Source of the DNA: a bacterium
GTDB taxonomy: Bacteria > Patescibacteriota > Andersenbacteria > UBA10190
Assembly (NCBI GenBank): GCA_002686445.1
Contig: NZCO01000051.1
Location: 1 to 19,368, forward strand
Direction of reading: 5' to 3'
Length of the DNA stretch: 19,368 nucleotides
The position numbers and the translations under genes are program-made. This document shows positions 6,362 to 14,642 of this stretch, one piece after another; the first letter of the stretch is position 1; each line of letters opens with the position of its first letter. The notes below the pieces were generated by a model. That model worked only from the letters and a program-made list of their open reading frames with translations. It was not told where the DNA came from and made no database searches.

Positions 6362-6922
6362 TTAGTTACCAGCGGGGCGCACATCCATGCAACTACCTAG
6401 CACGTGAACGCCAACCACGATAGCACCGAGTGGGTTGGCAAAATCGCGTTGGAAGACTCGTGTGATGCCACTAACGGGGTGGGTAGCGATGACCTTAAAG
6501 CGTATGGTCACATCATCTCCAGTACACATTCGGCGCAAGTCATGGTCGACGACACGCCAGCGATAGTCGTAGTGTATCTTTTGGTCTGGGTCATCATGCC
6601 ACCCTGCCACACTCATGACCCGTGACTTCTTCAGCGGCACGGATTCTCCCCGCCTGATGGTTGCTTTAGCCTCGTCCTTGATCACCGGCTTAACCACCAT
6701 GAGTTCTGCCTCCAGCCGCACTGCAGCCTCCGAGGACCAATTGAGCATCTTTATAGAGTATGAGCCGCCTTCTGAATTTCGATACGCGATCTGCGGACTT
6801 ATGGCTAGATTAGGCTCTGCCGACATTCGCTGAGTCTGCTTCTGATAGAGTAGCAGCACGCATATCGTTAACAGTATATTCCCGATCAGTGCCACACTTA
6901 TGACAATGAGCATATATACCAT
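6362..6922 (-). CDS. Membrane-anchored protein of unknown function
   Basis: 186 residues. I do not recognise a named family. An N-terminal hydrophobic helix (about 3-26, MLIVISVALIGNILLTICVLLLY) is followed by QKQTQR and a beta-rich soluble domain. Late in that domain FKVIATHPVSGITRVFQRDFAN and the closing GAIVVGVHVLGSCMDV suggest an immunoglobulin-like or sandwich fold. Cys133 and Cys179 are the only soluble-part cysteines. The start is supported by AAGGGAGA about 6 bases before ATG 6922, one of the few clear Shine-Dalgarno sites here. It ends next to a good terminator and converges on the nuclease-like gene. It may be a sensory or scaffolding envelope protein; no catalytic motif is visible. 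Confidence 0.75.
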   Translation of the reverse strand: MVYMLIVISVALIGNILLTICVLLLYQKQTQRMSAEPNLAISPQIAYRNSEGGSYSIKMLNWSSEAAVRLEAELMVVKPVIKDEAKATIRRGESVPLKKSRVMSVAGWHDDPDQKIHYDYRWRVVDHDLRRMCTGDDVTIRFKVIATHPVSGITRVFQRDFANPLGAIVVGVHVLGSCMDVRPAGN

Positions 6923-7034
6923 CGAATTCTCCCTTGCTTCGACTAAAGTGATTGGTAAAGGTGCGCCTCACTTTATAACTCCTAACTCCCGCATTGTCAA
7001 GGTGACCGGTTAGTTCGTTCCCTATTCGCTTATG

Positions 7035-7040
7035 TATACT
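7035..7040 (+). promoter_or_regulatory. Putative -10 box of the DPM1-like gene
   Basis: TATACT is followed by 6 bases and the ATG at 7047, so transcription would start at the start codon. No convincing -35 is visible at 16-18 bases upstream. Confidence 0.45.
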
Positions 7041-7046
7041 GTGAAA

Positions 7047-7775
7047 ATGTCCCAGACAGTCACGCAGCGACCGTGGGTAGTAATCCCTACCTACAATGAG
7101 CGGCAGAACATAGGGCAGCTCATAGATGGTCTATTGGCGTTGCCGGTCCCTAATTTGATGATCTTAGTCGTCGACGATCATTCCCCAGACAGCACTGGCG
7201 AGAAGGTGCAAAGCTATAAGGACACTGATCGCGTCCACCTACTTGATACCGGAGCGCGCATTGGCTTCGGGGCTTCCTATCAGCGAGGCTTTGACTATGC
7301 CGTGGAGCACAAGGCGTCAGCCATAATCCATATGGACGCCGATCTTTCTCACGACCCAGTCGCAGTCCCCGACCTGATTGCCGGGCTGGCGGACGCTGAT
7401 GTGGTGATCGGTTCTCGCTACACCAACGGTATCAGCATTGTGAACTGGCCGATGATCCGACTGTTTATCAGCCTCGGAGCTAACGCCTACGCCCGCATTG
7501 TTACAGGCCTCACGGCCCGGGACACTACCAGTGGCTTCCGCGCTTGGCGATCCGATGCCCTGACCAAAACCAACTACCAAGCCATGAAAGTAGACGGGTA
7601 CGGCTTCCTAATCGCGATGCTCTTTGCAGCGCATCGAAATGGAAGCAGCATTGCTGAGGTGCCGATTGTATTCACCGAACGCCAGGCCGGTAAATCCAAA
7701 ATGAGTAAACGGATAATGTTTGAATCGTTTTTGCTCGTTTTGAAGCTCCGACTGAACCCTCCCGCTCGCTCGTAA
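7047..7775 (+). CDS. Polyprenol-phosphate glycosyltransferase, DPM1-like (GT2 family)
   Basis: 242 residues from the ATG at 7047; the upstream in-frame ATG at 7032 falls in the -10 box. Visible: VVIPTYNERQNI at the N-terminus; VVDDHSPDSTG with Asp43-Asp44; the metal-binding MDADLSHDP (Asp97-x-Asp99); GSRYTNG; the DTTSGFRAW block at about 159-167; GYGF; and EVPIVFTERQAGKSKMS near the end. This series is characteristic of dolichol/polyprenol-monophosphate mannose synthases, which move mannose (or glucose) from a nucleotide sugar to polyprenyl phosphate on the cytoplasmic face of the membrane. It is the short form with no C-terminal membrane domain. The product is a donor for GT-C glycosyltransferases, and two YfhO-like GT-C proteins are encoded convergently next door. 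Sugar identity is not certain. Confidence 0.92.
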   Translation: MSQTVTQRPWVVIPTYNERQNIGQLIDGLLALPVPNLMILVVDDHSPDSTGEKVQSYKDTDRVHLLDTGARIGFGASYQRGFDYAVEHKASAIIHMDADLSHDPVAVPDLIAGLADADVVIGSRYTNGISIVNWPMIRLFISLGANAYARIVTGLTARDTTSGFRAWRSDALTKTNYQAMKVDGYGFLIAMLFAAHRNGSSIAEVPIVFTERQAGKSKMSKRIMFESFLLVLKLRLNPPARS

Positions 7776-7776
7776 C

Positions 7777-10002
7777 TCATGAGTGCCTGCCGCGCCAGGC
7801 TAGCCACCCCAGGCCACCAAGTGTCAGTAGCGTTATCAACAGACCAATACCAAACCCCGGCGCACGATAGCGCCAGATGATTTCACTCGTACCCGCAGGT
7901 ACTTCTGCCGCCACGCGCCCCTTGCTGTTTGTCGCGGGCTCACCATTAGCCAGCCAGCCGCTGGCATAGTTTGTATTGAGCACGATAGTGGTGCTCACAG
8001 ACGCCTCGACCATGGCTGAAACGTGATTGGGTGTCCATTGCACATTGCTTATGTTCGCCGGCCCAGAAATCACGCCTGTGTCCTCCAAGTCTTCAATCGT
8101 CACTGCGCTCGGCTTTGGTCCTAACGCCGTGCAATAACCCATGGTCCCATACCCGGCCCGCGCGGATAGATACGAGCGATCATAATCGACACCTGCAATG
8201 CGCTGCTGGTTTGTTTGTCGGGTGACCAAGAGTGGCGACCCGGCCTGCTCTATAGCAACCTCATCGTCCGGAACGATAAACGCCTGCTCCGAAATCTGAT
8301 AGCTGAGGCTCATTACCTCCAGCAACGCGATAGCCAATAGAATGAGGCCAAAGCGTCCAGTCTTCGGCCACCGCTCTCGCAGCGCGTCGTAGCCTGTCGC
8401 GGCTAGCAACGCGAGCGGCAAACTAGCGAGCAATACCATGCGCGAAACAAAGGACCGTGGCAAGAATGGTAGCTGGTCAAACAGCGGCTTAATGACTGGT
8501 CCCAAGGTAGACAGAATGATGGCAGCGCCAGCAGCCAGCGCTAAATACCACATGCGCTTTGACCGATGACGTAAACCTATAGCCGCCACAATAAGCACGC
8601 CCGCACTTAAGCCCATGTACGCGCCATATTCATGCCAACCGCCACCTTGTCCCATAATGACTTCAGCGCCGTGCAAATACCTCCCGAAGAAGATATCAGC
8701 TAAGTATGGCAGCGTACCTGCCGAGCTGCCCCACGTTTCATCAGGAAACTGCCGTACCCATAACAGCACAGGTAGTAGCTTTACCGCCGCAAAGCCCAGC
8801 GCCCAAGCAGTAATTAAGACTGAGGTGATAAGCGCACGCCTACGCTCAGCAATGACGGCGCTCAGGGTGAACATCCCCAGGCCTAGGTACGTCAACAAGT
8901 GCACACCGCCCTGCAGAAACAGTAATGCTAGCGCGCCACCAGACAAGGCACTCCAGAGCCAGCGACGTTTGTCACGGCTTGCGTATGCGCCTAGCCAACC
9001 CCACAGCGCCCACGGTATCCAGCTAGCCGATATGAAAGTTATATGACCCTCTGTTAAATGCAGTATCGTTGCGCTGTTCAGTGCATAGAGCACCGCCGCA
9101 AGCACCCCTGCCCACGGCGACATAGTCAGACGCCGGGCCACGAGCATTACGCCAGTGGACGAGACCATTACCGAGACAACCACTGCCAAACGAAGACCTA
9201 TCGGTATGCCAAACAACAGCTGCAACAAACCACCTGGCGTCAACGCCGAAAACTCGGGGTCAGCTAAGCCAGCAGTTCCGCCACACGTATATGGATTCCA
9301 GAAAGGAAACTGTTGCCACTGGGTAGTAACCTGACGTAATTGATGATGAGAGGTAAAGAAGTAGTCCCAATCTGAGATGCCAAGCTGATTCGTATCGAGC
9401 CAAAAACCGCCCACCGCTAGTGGCGCAATTACCGACACCAGTATGGTCGCTGCCAGCCAGGATGACCGTGTCCGAGGGATCACCAACAGTGCCACTAGCA
9501 GCAGGGCAGCAATCGATAGGCCGGTCGTTCGCGCCTCGCTCGAGCGCAAGACTTCATAGACAGACAGCTCAATGTCGACGCTATCCCCGCCGGCTGGATA
9601 TGGGTTATCAGGGAAGGCAGCAATGGTGAGCGGCGCACTGCCACTGTTTGTAAAATGCACGATGTGCTCTTGATCCAACTTCGATGTAAATGGCGTCAGC
9701 CACAAGCGACCGTTGGCATACCACAAGCTCCGAGCTACCTGCTCGTCTGTGTCAGAAAATACTCGTGCTCGCAGCCGCTCCGATGAGGCGTCAAGAACAG
9801 TGAGTTCGATGCCACTTACCTGGCGCTCCCCAAACGCCGCCGTCTGAGTCGCCTGTTCACCAGAGTCAATGACGCGCGGCTGTGCGTTAACACCCTCAAC
9901 TAGTGGTTCAACATTAGTGTTCGGCACGAACACTGACCAGGTGATAGCCAGCCCCGCGACAACCACGCTCAGAACGGCCGGCGATTTGTACCAAGATCTC
10001 AT
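7777..10002 (-). CDS. YfhO-like GT-C membrane protein, second of a pair
   Basis: 741 residues. An N-terminal helix is followed by an extracytoplasmic beta-rich segment (about 60-150), then about a dozen transmembrane helices. The first outer loop carries ISDWDYFFTSHHQL and then FPFWNPYTCGGTAGLADPE, closely resembling YfhO's 'PLWNPYLFGGxPLLADPQ' block; acidic residues in this loop are the usual GT-C catalytic position. The C-terminus has a small periplasmic beta domain ending in the YfhO-type 'YASGWLANGEP...VPAGTSEIIWRYRAPGFGIG' sequence (shown in parts) and two final hydrophobic segments. It probably transfers sugar from a polyprenyl-phosphate donor to an envelope polymer or lipoteichoic-type acceptor. 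It starts inside the stop codon of the 927-aa paralogue (ATGA), so translation is coupled. Its stop is one base from that of the convergent DPM1-like gene, with no terminator between. Confidence 0.85.
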   Translation of the reverse strand: MRSWYKSPAVLSVVVAGLAITWSVFVPNTNVEPLVEGVNAQPRVIDSGEQATQTAAFGERQVSGIELTVLDASSERLRARVFSDTDEQVARSLWYANGRLWLTPFTSKLDQEHIVHFTNSGSAPLTIAAFPDNPYPAGGDSVDIELSVYEVLRSSEARTTGLSIAALLLVALLVIPRTRSSWLAATILVSVIAPLAVGGFWLDTNQLGISDWDYFFTSHHQLRQVTTQWQQFPFWNPYTCGGTAGLADPEFSALTPGGLLQLLFGIPIGLRLAVVVSVMVSSTGVMLVARRLTMSPWAGVLAAVLYALNSATILHLTEGHITFISASWIPWALWGWLGAYASRDKRRWLWSALSGGALALLFLQGGVHLLTYLGLGMFTLSAVIAERRRALITSVLITAWALGFAAVKLLPVLLWVRQFPDETWGSSAGTLPYLADIFFGRYLHGAEVIMGQGGGWHEYGAYMGLSAGVLIVAAIGLRHRSKRMWYLALAAGAAIILSTLGPVIKPLFDQLPFLPRSFVSRMVLLASLPLALLAATGYDALRERWPKTGRFGLILLAIALLEVMSLSYQISEQAFIVPDDEVAIEQAGSPLLVTRQTNQQRIAGVDYDRSYLSARAGYGTMGYCTALGPKPSAVTIEDLEDTGVISGPANISNVQWTPNHVSAMVEASVSTTIVLNTNYASGWLANGEPATNSKGRVAAEVPAGTSEIIWRYRAPGFGIGLLITLLTLGGLGWLAWRGRHS

Positions 10003-12782
10003 ACCAGCTCGTGATCCCTATAGGGCAGGGCCAACAACCCCACAAGGATTAGTACTGCCGTCAGAGAAATTGCCCGGCCACGAGCTACTGCCGGCGAATG
10101 ATACTGCCATGACACCACGTGCTCCCCCGCCGGAACGCGAGCCGCCTTAAATACGGTATTGGCTACATAGTACGGTGCTGGCTCTCCATCTATGCTGGTT
10201 TCCCACTTTGGTGTCGTACTATCCGTCACAATCAACCAAGTGTCACTTTGTGAACTCACCCGCACATCCACCCTAGTATGCTCGTAGGCAATAATCTCAG
10301 CCGTGCCACCGCCCTGGCCCACTGCTCCCTGCTCGAAAGGCTCGCCACTAATGTAGACAACTTGCTTTGGATCATAATCGCCCTCCCCCAACAGGCGCAC
10401 AATGTCTTCATCAGCTGACAGAGAAACTGCTTGTGGTACTAAGTGAGCTTTGTCCATCACCTGCGGATTTAGATACAGGCGCGTGATCAGGTCCGGATCA
10501 TCGTGCTGGGCAATAATGGTGAACCCCTGGTCAGGAATATGGTCAGCATCTTCAGGAGCAAAAGACTGTGCCAGGTGCGTTATACCAGCAGCGTCGATCA
10601 GAGCGCGGTTACGAGCCAGCAAATGGCGACGATCACCATCAAATAGCGAATCTAAATTGTCGTCAAAAAAGGCGTTAATATAGCGCTGAAAAGGCCGTAT
10701 GCCCAAAGCGCCTATCCAACGAGCGGCAGACGCATTGCCTTGCACTTGCTGGTGACGAACAAGCAGTCGAGCCTCACGGTCAGTGCGCGAAGGTTCTCGC
10801 TCAGTGATCTGCACGAGCGCCTGCTTTTGGGACTGGGTAACCTGTGCTGCGGTCGGATTAGCCACCCTGATAAAGTAGGCAGATAACTCGCCTGGCAATC
10901 CCCGGTAATATGGGTTCACGCCCGTAACTGCATCACTGGTAAAGGAGATGACGTATTCGCCGCCGATTGTCGTGTCTACGGGAAAACAAACGTCCTGGTC
11001 ACTTTGCTGAGCAATGTCTAGCGCTGAGCGCTGCACCTCTGCCAACGCTGGGCCATCAATAGATTCGTGCAGGCCTATCGTAATAACACCCGCTGTCGCT
11101 GAGCTCGTGTAAAACGGAATGGTAAAGCACGGTCGGGTATGGGCCAGCGTGATGGGTTGTAGCACTGTCAACGATGGCGACAGAGGTGCCGATGGAAGCC
11201 AGTGCACTTCTGGGTCAGTGGAATAGAGGTTCGGGCGCGAATAGAGTCGCGCCGGCGTGCCAGTGGTCTCGCCATACTCCCGCAGTGGCGCCAGCAGCGG
11301 CGACGGATCGCTCGCCACTTCGCTGGCGACACGCGGATTATAGTTCCAGCCAAACGTGAGCAGTGTGCCAACGGTGAGCACTAAAGCTACCCATGCTCGT
11401 GCCCTAAACCAGCCCTCTCGTCTGGCCCAGAGTAGGGCAATAAAAACGAGCAGTGCCGCCACAGCCAAGAGCAGGGCCGGCGATCCCGACATTAGTTGCT
11501 GCAGCTCCAACCAGGCTCTGGGCTCCATACGGACATACCAGACAAGCGGAAGCAGTAAGGCCGCTGGAATAAGTAGGGCCATACCGACATACCGACGCCG
11601 CGCCGCGCGACTGCGCAGCTCAAGCTGCAAAACGTCCTCAAGACCAACTGCTGCCAGCACGCTAATCCCTGTGGTAAATAACAATACGAAGCGGCCGGGA
11701 ATATTTAATGAGGTAATCAACTGAGAGTCCACCAGCCAGCGATACACCGGTGAGTACTTACCCAGTGCCAGCGCGATGCCTAGTAGAACCAGCAGTAGTC
11801 CAAACCTTCTTAAACCACGAAATTTCCCCCACCAACTTAACGCGCCCGCAGCCAGCATAAGCGGTAACAGCCCGACAAACGCGGCTAACTCTTGAAAGCT
11901 TTTAGCCCCCCAATAGGATTCGTGATCACCAAAAAAGTATGGCGCGATCAGCGTGATGGTATGCCAGGGTGCATAACTAAACTCGTACAAAATGTCTGGC
12001 GCGATACCCGAGGCCCGATCAGTCTCCGGGACCAACTCAAAAAGCGGCAGTAACATGATTGACGCAACTGCGGCGCTCGCTAAGCCGGCCAGAAGAATAA
12101 TGCCAATCCGCCGAGCCAAACGCGGCCGACGCCAGCCGAAAAAGATGAGACCATAGATCGCGGCGATGATGAGCGCGTATAGGGTGGCTTGGGGATGGCC
12201 GCTTAGGACCATGACAGACACTGCTGCAGCTAACGCCACACTTCGAGCCACGGTGATAGATTGTAGCCAGCGGTGAATAGCAACCAGTAGCCACGGCAGC
12301 ACCATAGTGGCCACATAAAAGTTGACGTGATTAAGGTGACCTACCTGGTATCCCGAAAAGGCGAAGACGGCGGCACCCAAGGCTGCTGCTGCTGCCCCCA
12401 GGCGATGAAGGCGAAACCAGGCATACATGCCAGCCAGGCCGATTGCCCAATACACGGCGACTGACACCTGGAGTAACTCAAGCGGCGGTACGCGCAGTGC
12501 ACGTAGCAATACGTGTAGTGGAACAAAGAATCCGAGCTGACCCCAGGCAAGCAGTGGATGACCAAACCCAAATCGATAGTCCCAGGTTGGCAGAACACCG
12601 GCAGCCTGCGCCTCAGCAAAGGCATGCTCGATAGGCAGGTACAGGATCTTTAAGTCATCAAGAAAGTAGACCTGCCCACCAAATAACAGCGGACTAAAGA
12701 AAATAAGCCAAGCCGCTGCCAGGATTAGTATCGCTACTATATTTTCATGCACGAACGTGCGCCACTTTGGCCGCTTATCCAT
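9999..12782 (-). CDS. YfhO-like GT-C membrane protein, first of a pair
   Basis: 927 residues. The first helix (about 13-33) is followed by the outer loop GQVYFLDDLKILYLPIEHAF, with the Asp-Asp typical of GT-C catalytic loops, then LPTWDYRFGFGHPLLAWGQLG, which corresponds to YfhO's 'PLWNPYxFGGxPLLA' block. Roughly twelve helices reach to about residue 480. Then come a large extracytoplasmic domain (about 490-890, beta-rich, with two Cys about 50-60 residues apart that could form a disulphide) and a final helix before a basic tail. Just before it lie an 'SWQYHSPAVARG' segment and 'VPAGEHVVSW', the YfhO C-terminal signature. It probably uses a lipid-linked sugar outside the membrane. A CATACT box ends 6 bases before the ATG, so it may be leaderless. 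It overlaps the downstream paralogue by four bases. Confidence 0.85.
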   Translation of the reverse strand: MDKRPKWRTFVHENIVAILILAAAWLIFFSPLLFGGQVYFLDDLKILYLPIEHAFAEAQAAGVLPTWDYRFGFGHPLLAWGQLGFFVPLHVLLRALRVPPLELLQVSVAVYWAIGLAGMYAWFRLHRLGAAAAALGAAVFAFSGYQVGHLNHVNFYVATMVLPWLLVAIHRWLQSITVARSVALAAAVSVMVLSGHPQATLYALIIAAIYGLIFFGWRRPRLARRIGIILLAGLASAAVASIMLLPLFELVPETDRASGIAPDILYEFSYAPWHTITLIAPYFFGDHESYWGAKSFQELAAFVGLLPLMLAAGALSWWGKFRGLRRFGLLLVLLGIALALGKYSPVYRWLVDSQLITSLNIPGRFVLLFTTGISVLAAVGLEDVLQLELRSRAARRRYVGMALLIPAALLLPLVWYVRMEPRAWLELQQLMSGSPALLLAVAALLVFIALLWARREGWFRARAWVALVLTVGTLLTFGWNYNPRVASEVASDPSPLLAPLREYGETTGTPARLYSRPNLYSTDPEVHWLPSAPLSPSLTVLQPITLAHTRPCFTIPFYTSSATAGVITIGLHESIDGPALAEVQRSALDIAQQSDQDVCFPVDTTIGGEYVISFTSDAVTGVNPYYRGLPGELSAYFIRVANPTAAQVTQSQKQALVQITEREPSRTDREARLLVRHQQVQGNASAARWIGALGIRPFQRYINAFFDDNLDSLFDGDRRHLLARNRALIDAAGITHLAQSFAPEDADHIPDQGFTIIAQHDDPDLITRLYLNPQVMDKAHLVPQAVSLSADEDIVRLLGEGDYDPKQVVYISGEPFEQGAVGQGGGTAEIIAYEHTRVDVRVSSQSDTWLIVTDSTTPKWETSIDGEPAPYYVANTVFKAARVPAGEHVVSWQYHSPAVARGRAISLTAVLILVGLLALPYRDHELV

Positions 12783-12788
12783 TTTGTC

Positions 12789-12794
12789 AGTATG
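12789..12794 (-). promoter_or_regulatory. Putative -10 box of the YfhO pair
   Basis: On the minus strand CATACT (12794-12789) is followed by GACAAA and the ATG at 12782. The arrangement matches the DPM1-like gene's TATACT-GTGAAA-ATG. No clear -35 box. Confidence 0.4.
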
Positions 12795-12827
12795 ACCTAA
12801 GGGTTGGCCGTTATCCTAGTGTCCTAG

Positions 12828-13784
12828 TTAACGGACGTCTGTGCCCGGGGGATAACACAACTGCGGGCCGTCAGGATACACACTCTTATCCAAGAGACTA
12901 CGGAAGGGATATCTCCCGTCCTCTTGGTTGCCGCTCCAGTTGCCAATCAAGCGCTCTGACGCACGATGCACATTCCACCAGGAAAATAACACCGTGCTCG
13001 CTGACTCATTGAGGTAGTCCGGCCAGCATTCCATACCGCGAGAGAACTTGTAGTTATTAAACATAGCTGATAGTTGAAAGTGGGCAGTGAATCCCGAGGG
13101 TGCCGCTTTGTAGCCGACGAGGTCCCCGGTGGCCAACACCTCGCCAACCGCGATGCCCGGCGCCAGCAGAATATGCTCATAGACAAAGGCCCACCCTTCT
13201 CCAGGTCTGGTGGGTTCGAGCAGCTGCCAAACACCCATGCCATCCCAGGGATCGTCCGCCGATTTGACGACCACTATTTCACCTGCCGCAACGGCGTAAA
13301 TCGGTGAATTTTGATTAAGCGGCACATCAATCCCCGAGTGCCCATACTGAGGTTGGTCTTTGTCAAAGCGGACTACTCCCAGCGGGTTTATGTCCCCACG
13401 AAGCGGGTCTACGTCAGCCGGGTCAAACGGCATCACCAGGTCGGATCGAGGATATGTATCACTAGGACCACTCGTTTCCGGTTGTGGCGCTCTATATTCC
13501 TCTGCAGGTTCGCGCGCGACAGTCTCCCCCGGTTCGCTGTGATCGCCCGCATCTGGACTAGCAGCTGTCGGCCGAACGTCCGTATCATTACGTGGGGCAT
13601 CAGATGCCGGGTCGTGTTTGGTGAGTAGCAACACCACACCAAGGCCTATCACAACTACCAGGACGATCGCTGCTCCTGCGACACCAATTTTTGCGCCGGC
13701 TATCATCACCGTTAAGACTAGCATAGGTCGTGTCCGACTTGTTCGCCTGGCCCCACTGTGTATGTATTCTCTTGACCGCCGCAT
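12828..13784 (-). CDS. M23/LytM-like envelope protein with altered active site
   Basis: 318 residues. A basic N-terminus (about 1-20) precedes a membrane helix (about 27-54). A low-complexity Pro/Glu/Asp/Ser linker follows (about 58-115), then a LytM-type domain (about 135-245) and an extra C-terminal region rich in Trp and Asn. In the domain, H149-x3-D153 (GHSGID) is the first zinc-binding motif, H204 (YEH) the middle His, and H235 (TAHFQL) the last ligand. The first His of the usual HxH is Thr233. M23 enzymes cut peptidoglycan cross-bridges; without that His, activity may be reduced or absent, as in regulatory LytM proteins. The start at 13784 is uncertain because no ribosome-binding site is visible; ATG 13724 or 13706 would leave a shorter N-terminus. 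It lies upstream of, and in the same direction as, the YfhO pair. Confidence 0.82.
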   Translation of the reverse strand: MRRSREYIHSGARRTSRTRPMLVLTVMIAGAKIGVAGAAIVLVVVIGLGVVLLLTKHDPASDAPRNDTDVRPTAASPDAGDHSEPGETVAREPAEEYRAPQPETSGPSDTYPRSDLVMPFDPADVDPLRGDINPLGVVRFDKDQPQYGHSGIDVPLNQNSPIYAVAAGEIVVVKSADDPWDGMGVWQLLEPTRPGEGWAFVYEHILLAPGIAVGEVLATGDLVGYKAAPSGFTAHFQLSAMFNNYKFSRGMECWPDYLNESASTVLFSWWNVHRASERLIGNWSGNQEDGRYPFRSLLDKSVYPDGPQLCYPPGTDVR

Positions 13785-13843
13785 TTAATCGCGACAGGTT
13801 GTACCAGGCAAGGCTTCTAGGCCAGCAGGTAAAGGAGGATAAC

Positions 13844-14008
13844 GTGTCCACTTCTTCAATTCTGATTGGTATCGGAGCCGGCTACTTGCTCATTGGCGTA
13901 GTGCTACTTGCACGCGCCTGTTACAGGCGCGGACCATCGCAAACTATTTCAGATTACTTTTATGCGGTGCTCCTCTGGCCCTGGAATCTGAGCGATCTGC
14001 TTGAATGA
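13844..14008 (+). CDS. Small membrane protein, 54 aa, unknown function
   Basis: GTG start at 13844 preceded by AAAGGAGGATAAC, the strongest Shine-Dalgarno in the window, which fixes this start over longer upstream frames. The protein has one hydrophobic helix (about 5-23, ILIGIGAGYLLIGVVLLA), a basic RACYRRG stretch, then an amphipathic or membrane-lying tail ending YFYAVLLWPWNLSDLLE. I do not recognise it. A hairpin 20 bases after the stop probably terminates it, so it seems to be a monocistronic small membrane protein. It is divergent from the M23-like gene at 13784. Confidence 0.75.
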   Translation: MSTSSILIGIGAGYLLIGVVLLARACYRRGPSQTISDYFYAVLLWPWNLSDLLE

Positions 14009-14028
14009 CGATCCATACGTTCATAGCA

Positions 14029-14059
14029 CCCCTTACCTCACCGTAAGGGGCTTATCCTT
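14029..14059 (+). terminator. Terminator of the 54-aa membrane protein gene
   Basis: CCCCTTAC (14029-14036), loop CTCACC, GTAAGGGG (14043-14050): a perfect 8-bp stem followed by CTTATCCTT. The T-run is imperfect, but position after the stop and before the next promoter fits a terminator. Confidence 0.7.
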
Positions 14060-14063
14060 GTCA

Positions 14064-14093
14064 TTGACAGGCACCGATCATAACCCACATGAT
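14064..14093 (+). promoter_or_regulatory. Putative promoter of the DM13-M23 operon
   Basis: A perfect TTGACA (14064-14069), 18-base spacer, CATGAT (14088-14093), then 6 bases to the ATG at 14100. The message would be leaderless or nearly so. Confidence 0.5.
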
Positions 14094-14099
14094 TGCCAC

Positions 14100-14642
14100 A
14101 TGAAGAAGGTTTTGGGATCAATCGTGGTCGTCATCATCGTGTTAGCCGGGGTTTGGTATGTTGCTTCGACAGCACAAAAGGACACCGCCTTAAATGACCC
14201 CTCCCCGCTCGGACCAGCAGTAAATGACGCACTTGAGACCATGACGCCTGAGCGACGCACCGCTTTCGATGACGCAGTAACCGCGATGGAAGACTCAATT
14301 GTGGAAATGCTCGACGCCATGCCGACCCAGGCTCAGCTACTTGCGCAGGGCCAGTTCAAACGTCGCGCGCACGGTGTGTCAGGCCAAGCTTTGTTTATCA
14401 AGCACGACGGACAAGCCACATTGCGCTTCGAAGATTTCGACACTATTAATGGTCCGGCGATACGGATTTATCTGTCCTCTAGCTTAGGCATCTCTGACGC
14501 GATTGACTTGGGGCCGATACGAGCAACCAAAGGAAATGTGAACTATGAAGTTGATCCGAGTATCGATATAAGTATATACAATAAGGTATTGGTATGGTGC
14601 GAGCCCTTCAGCGTGCTCTTTAGCTACGCTGAGCTACAGTGA
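14100..14642 (+). CDS. DM13-domain protein, membrane-anchored
   Basis: 180 residues from ATG 14100; the longer frame from 14001 has no support and would contain the terminator and promoter. An N-terminal helix (about 4-22) anchors the protein, with the rest outside. Residues 30-82 are acidic and helical. From about 84 to 179 is a DM13 domain: GQFKRRAHGVSGQALF, LRFEDFDTINGPAIRIYLS, DLGPIRATKGNVNYEV and VLVWCEPFSVLFSYAEL are its characteristic blocks, including the conserved Cys (Cys167) in the 'IWC' strand. DM13 domains have been proposed to work in electron transfer or redox at the cell surface, but the function is not settled. The stop overlaps the GTG of the M23 peptidase gene by four bases, so the two are co-translated. 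Confidence 0.9.
   Translation: MKKVLGSIVVVIIVLAGVWYVASTAQKDTALNDPSPLGPAVNDALETMTPERRTAFDDAVTAMEDSIVEMLDAMPTQAQLLAQGQFKRRAHGVSGQALFIKHDGQATLRFEDFDTINGPAIRIYLSSSLGISDAIDLGPIRATKGNVNYEVDPSIDISIYNKVLVWCEPFSVLFSYAELQ

Noticed and set aside
14001..14099. N-terminal extension of the DM13 gene from 14001
   Set aside because: It would run through the terminator hairpin and promoter and shows no membrane-protein start; ATG 14100 gives a standard MKK plus helix.
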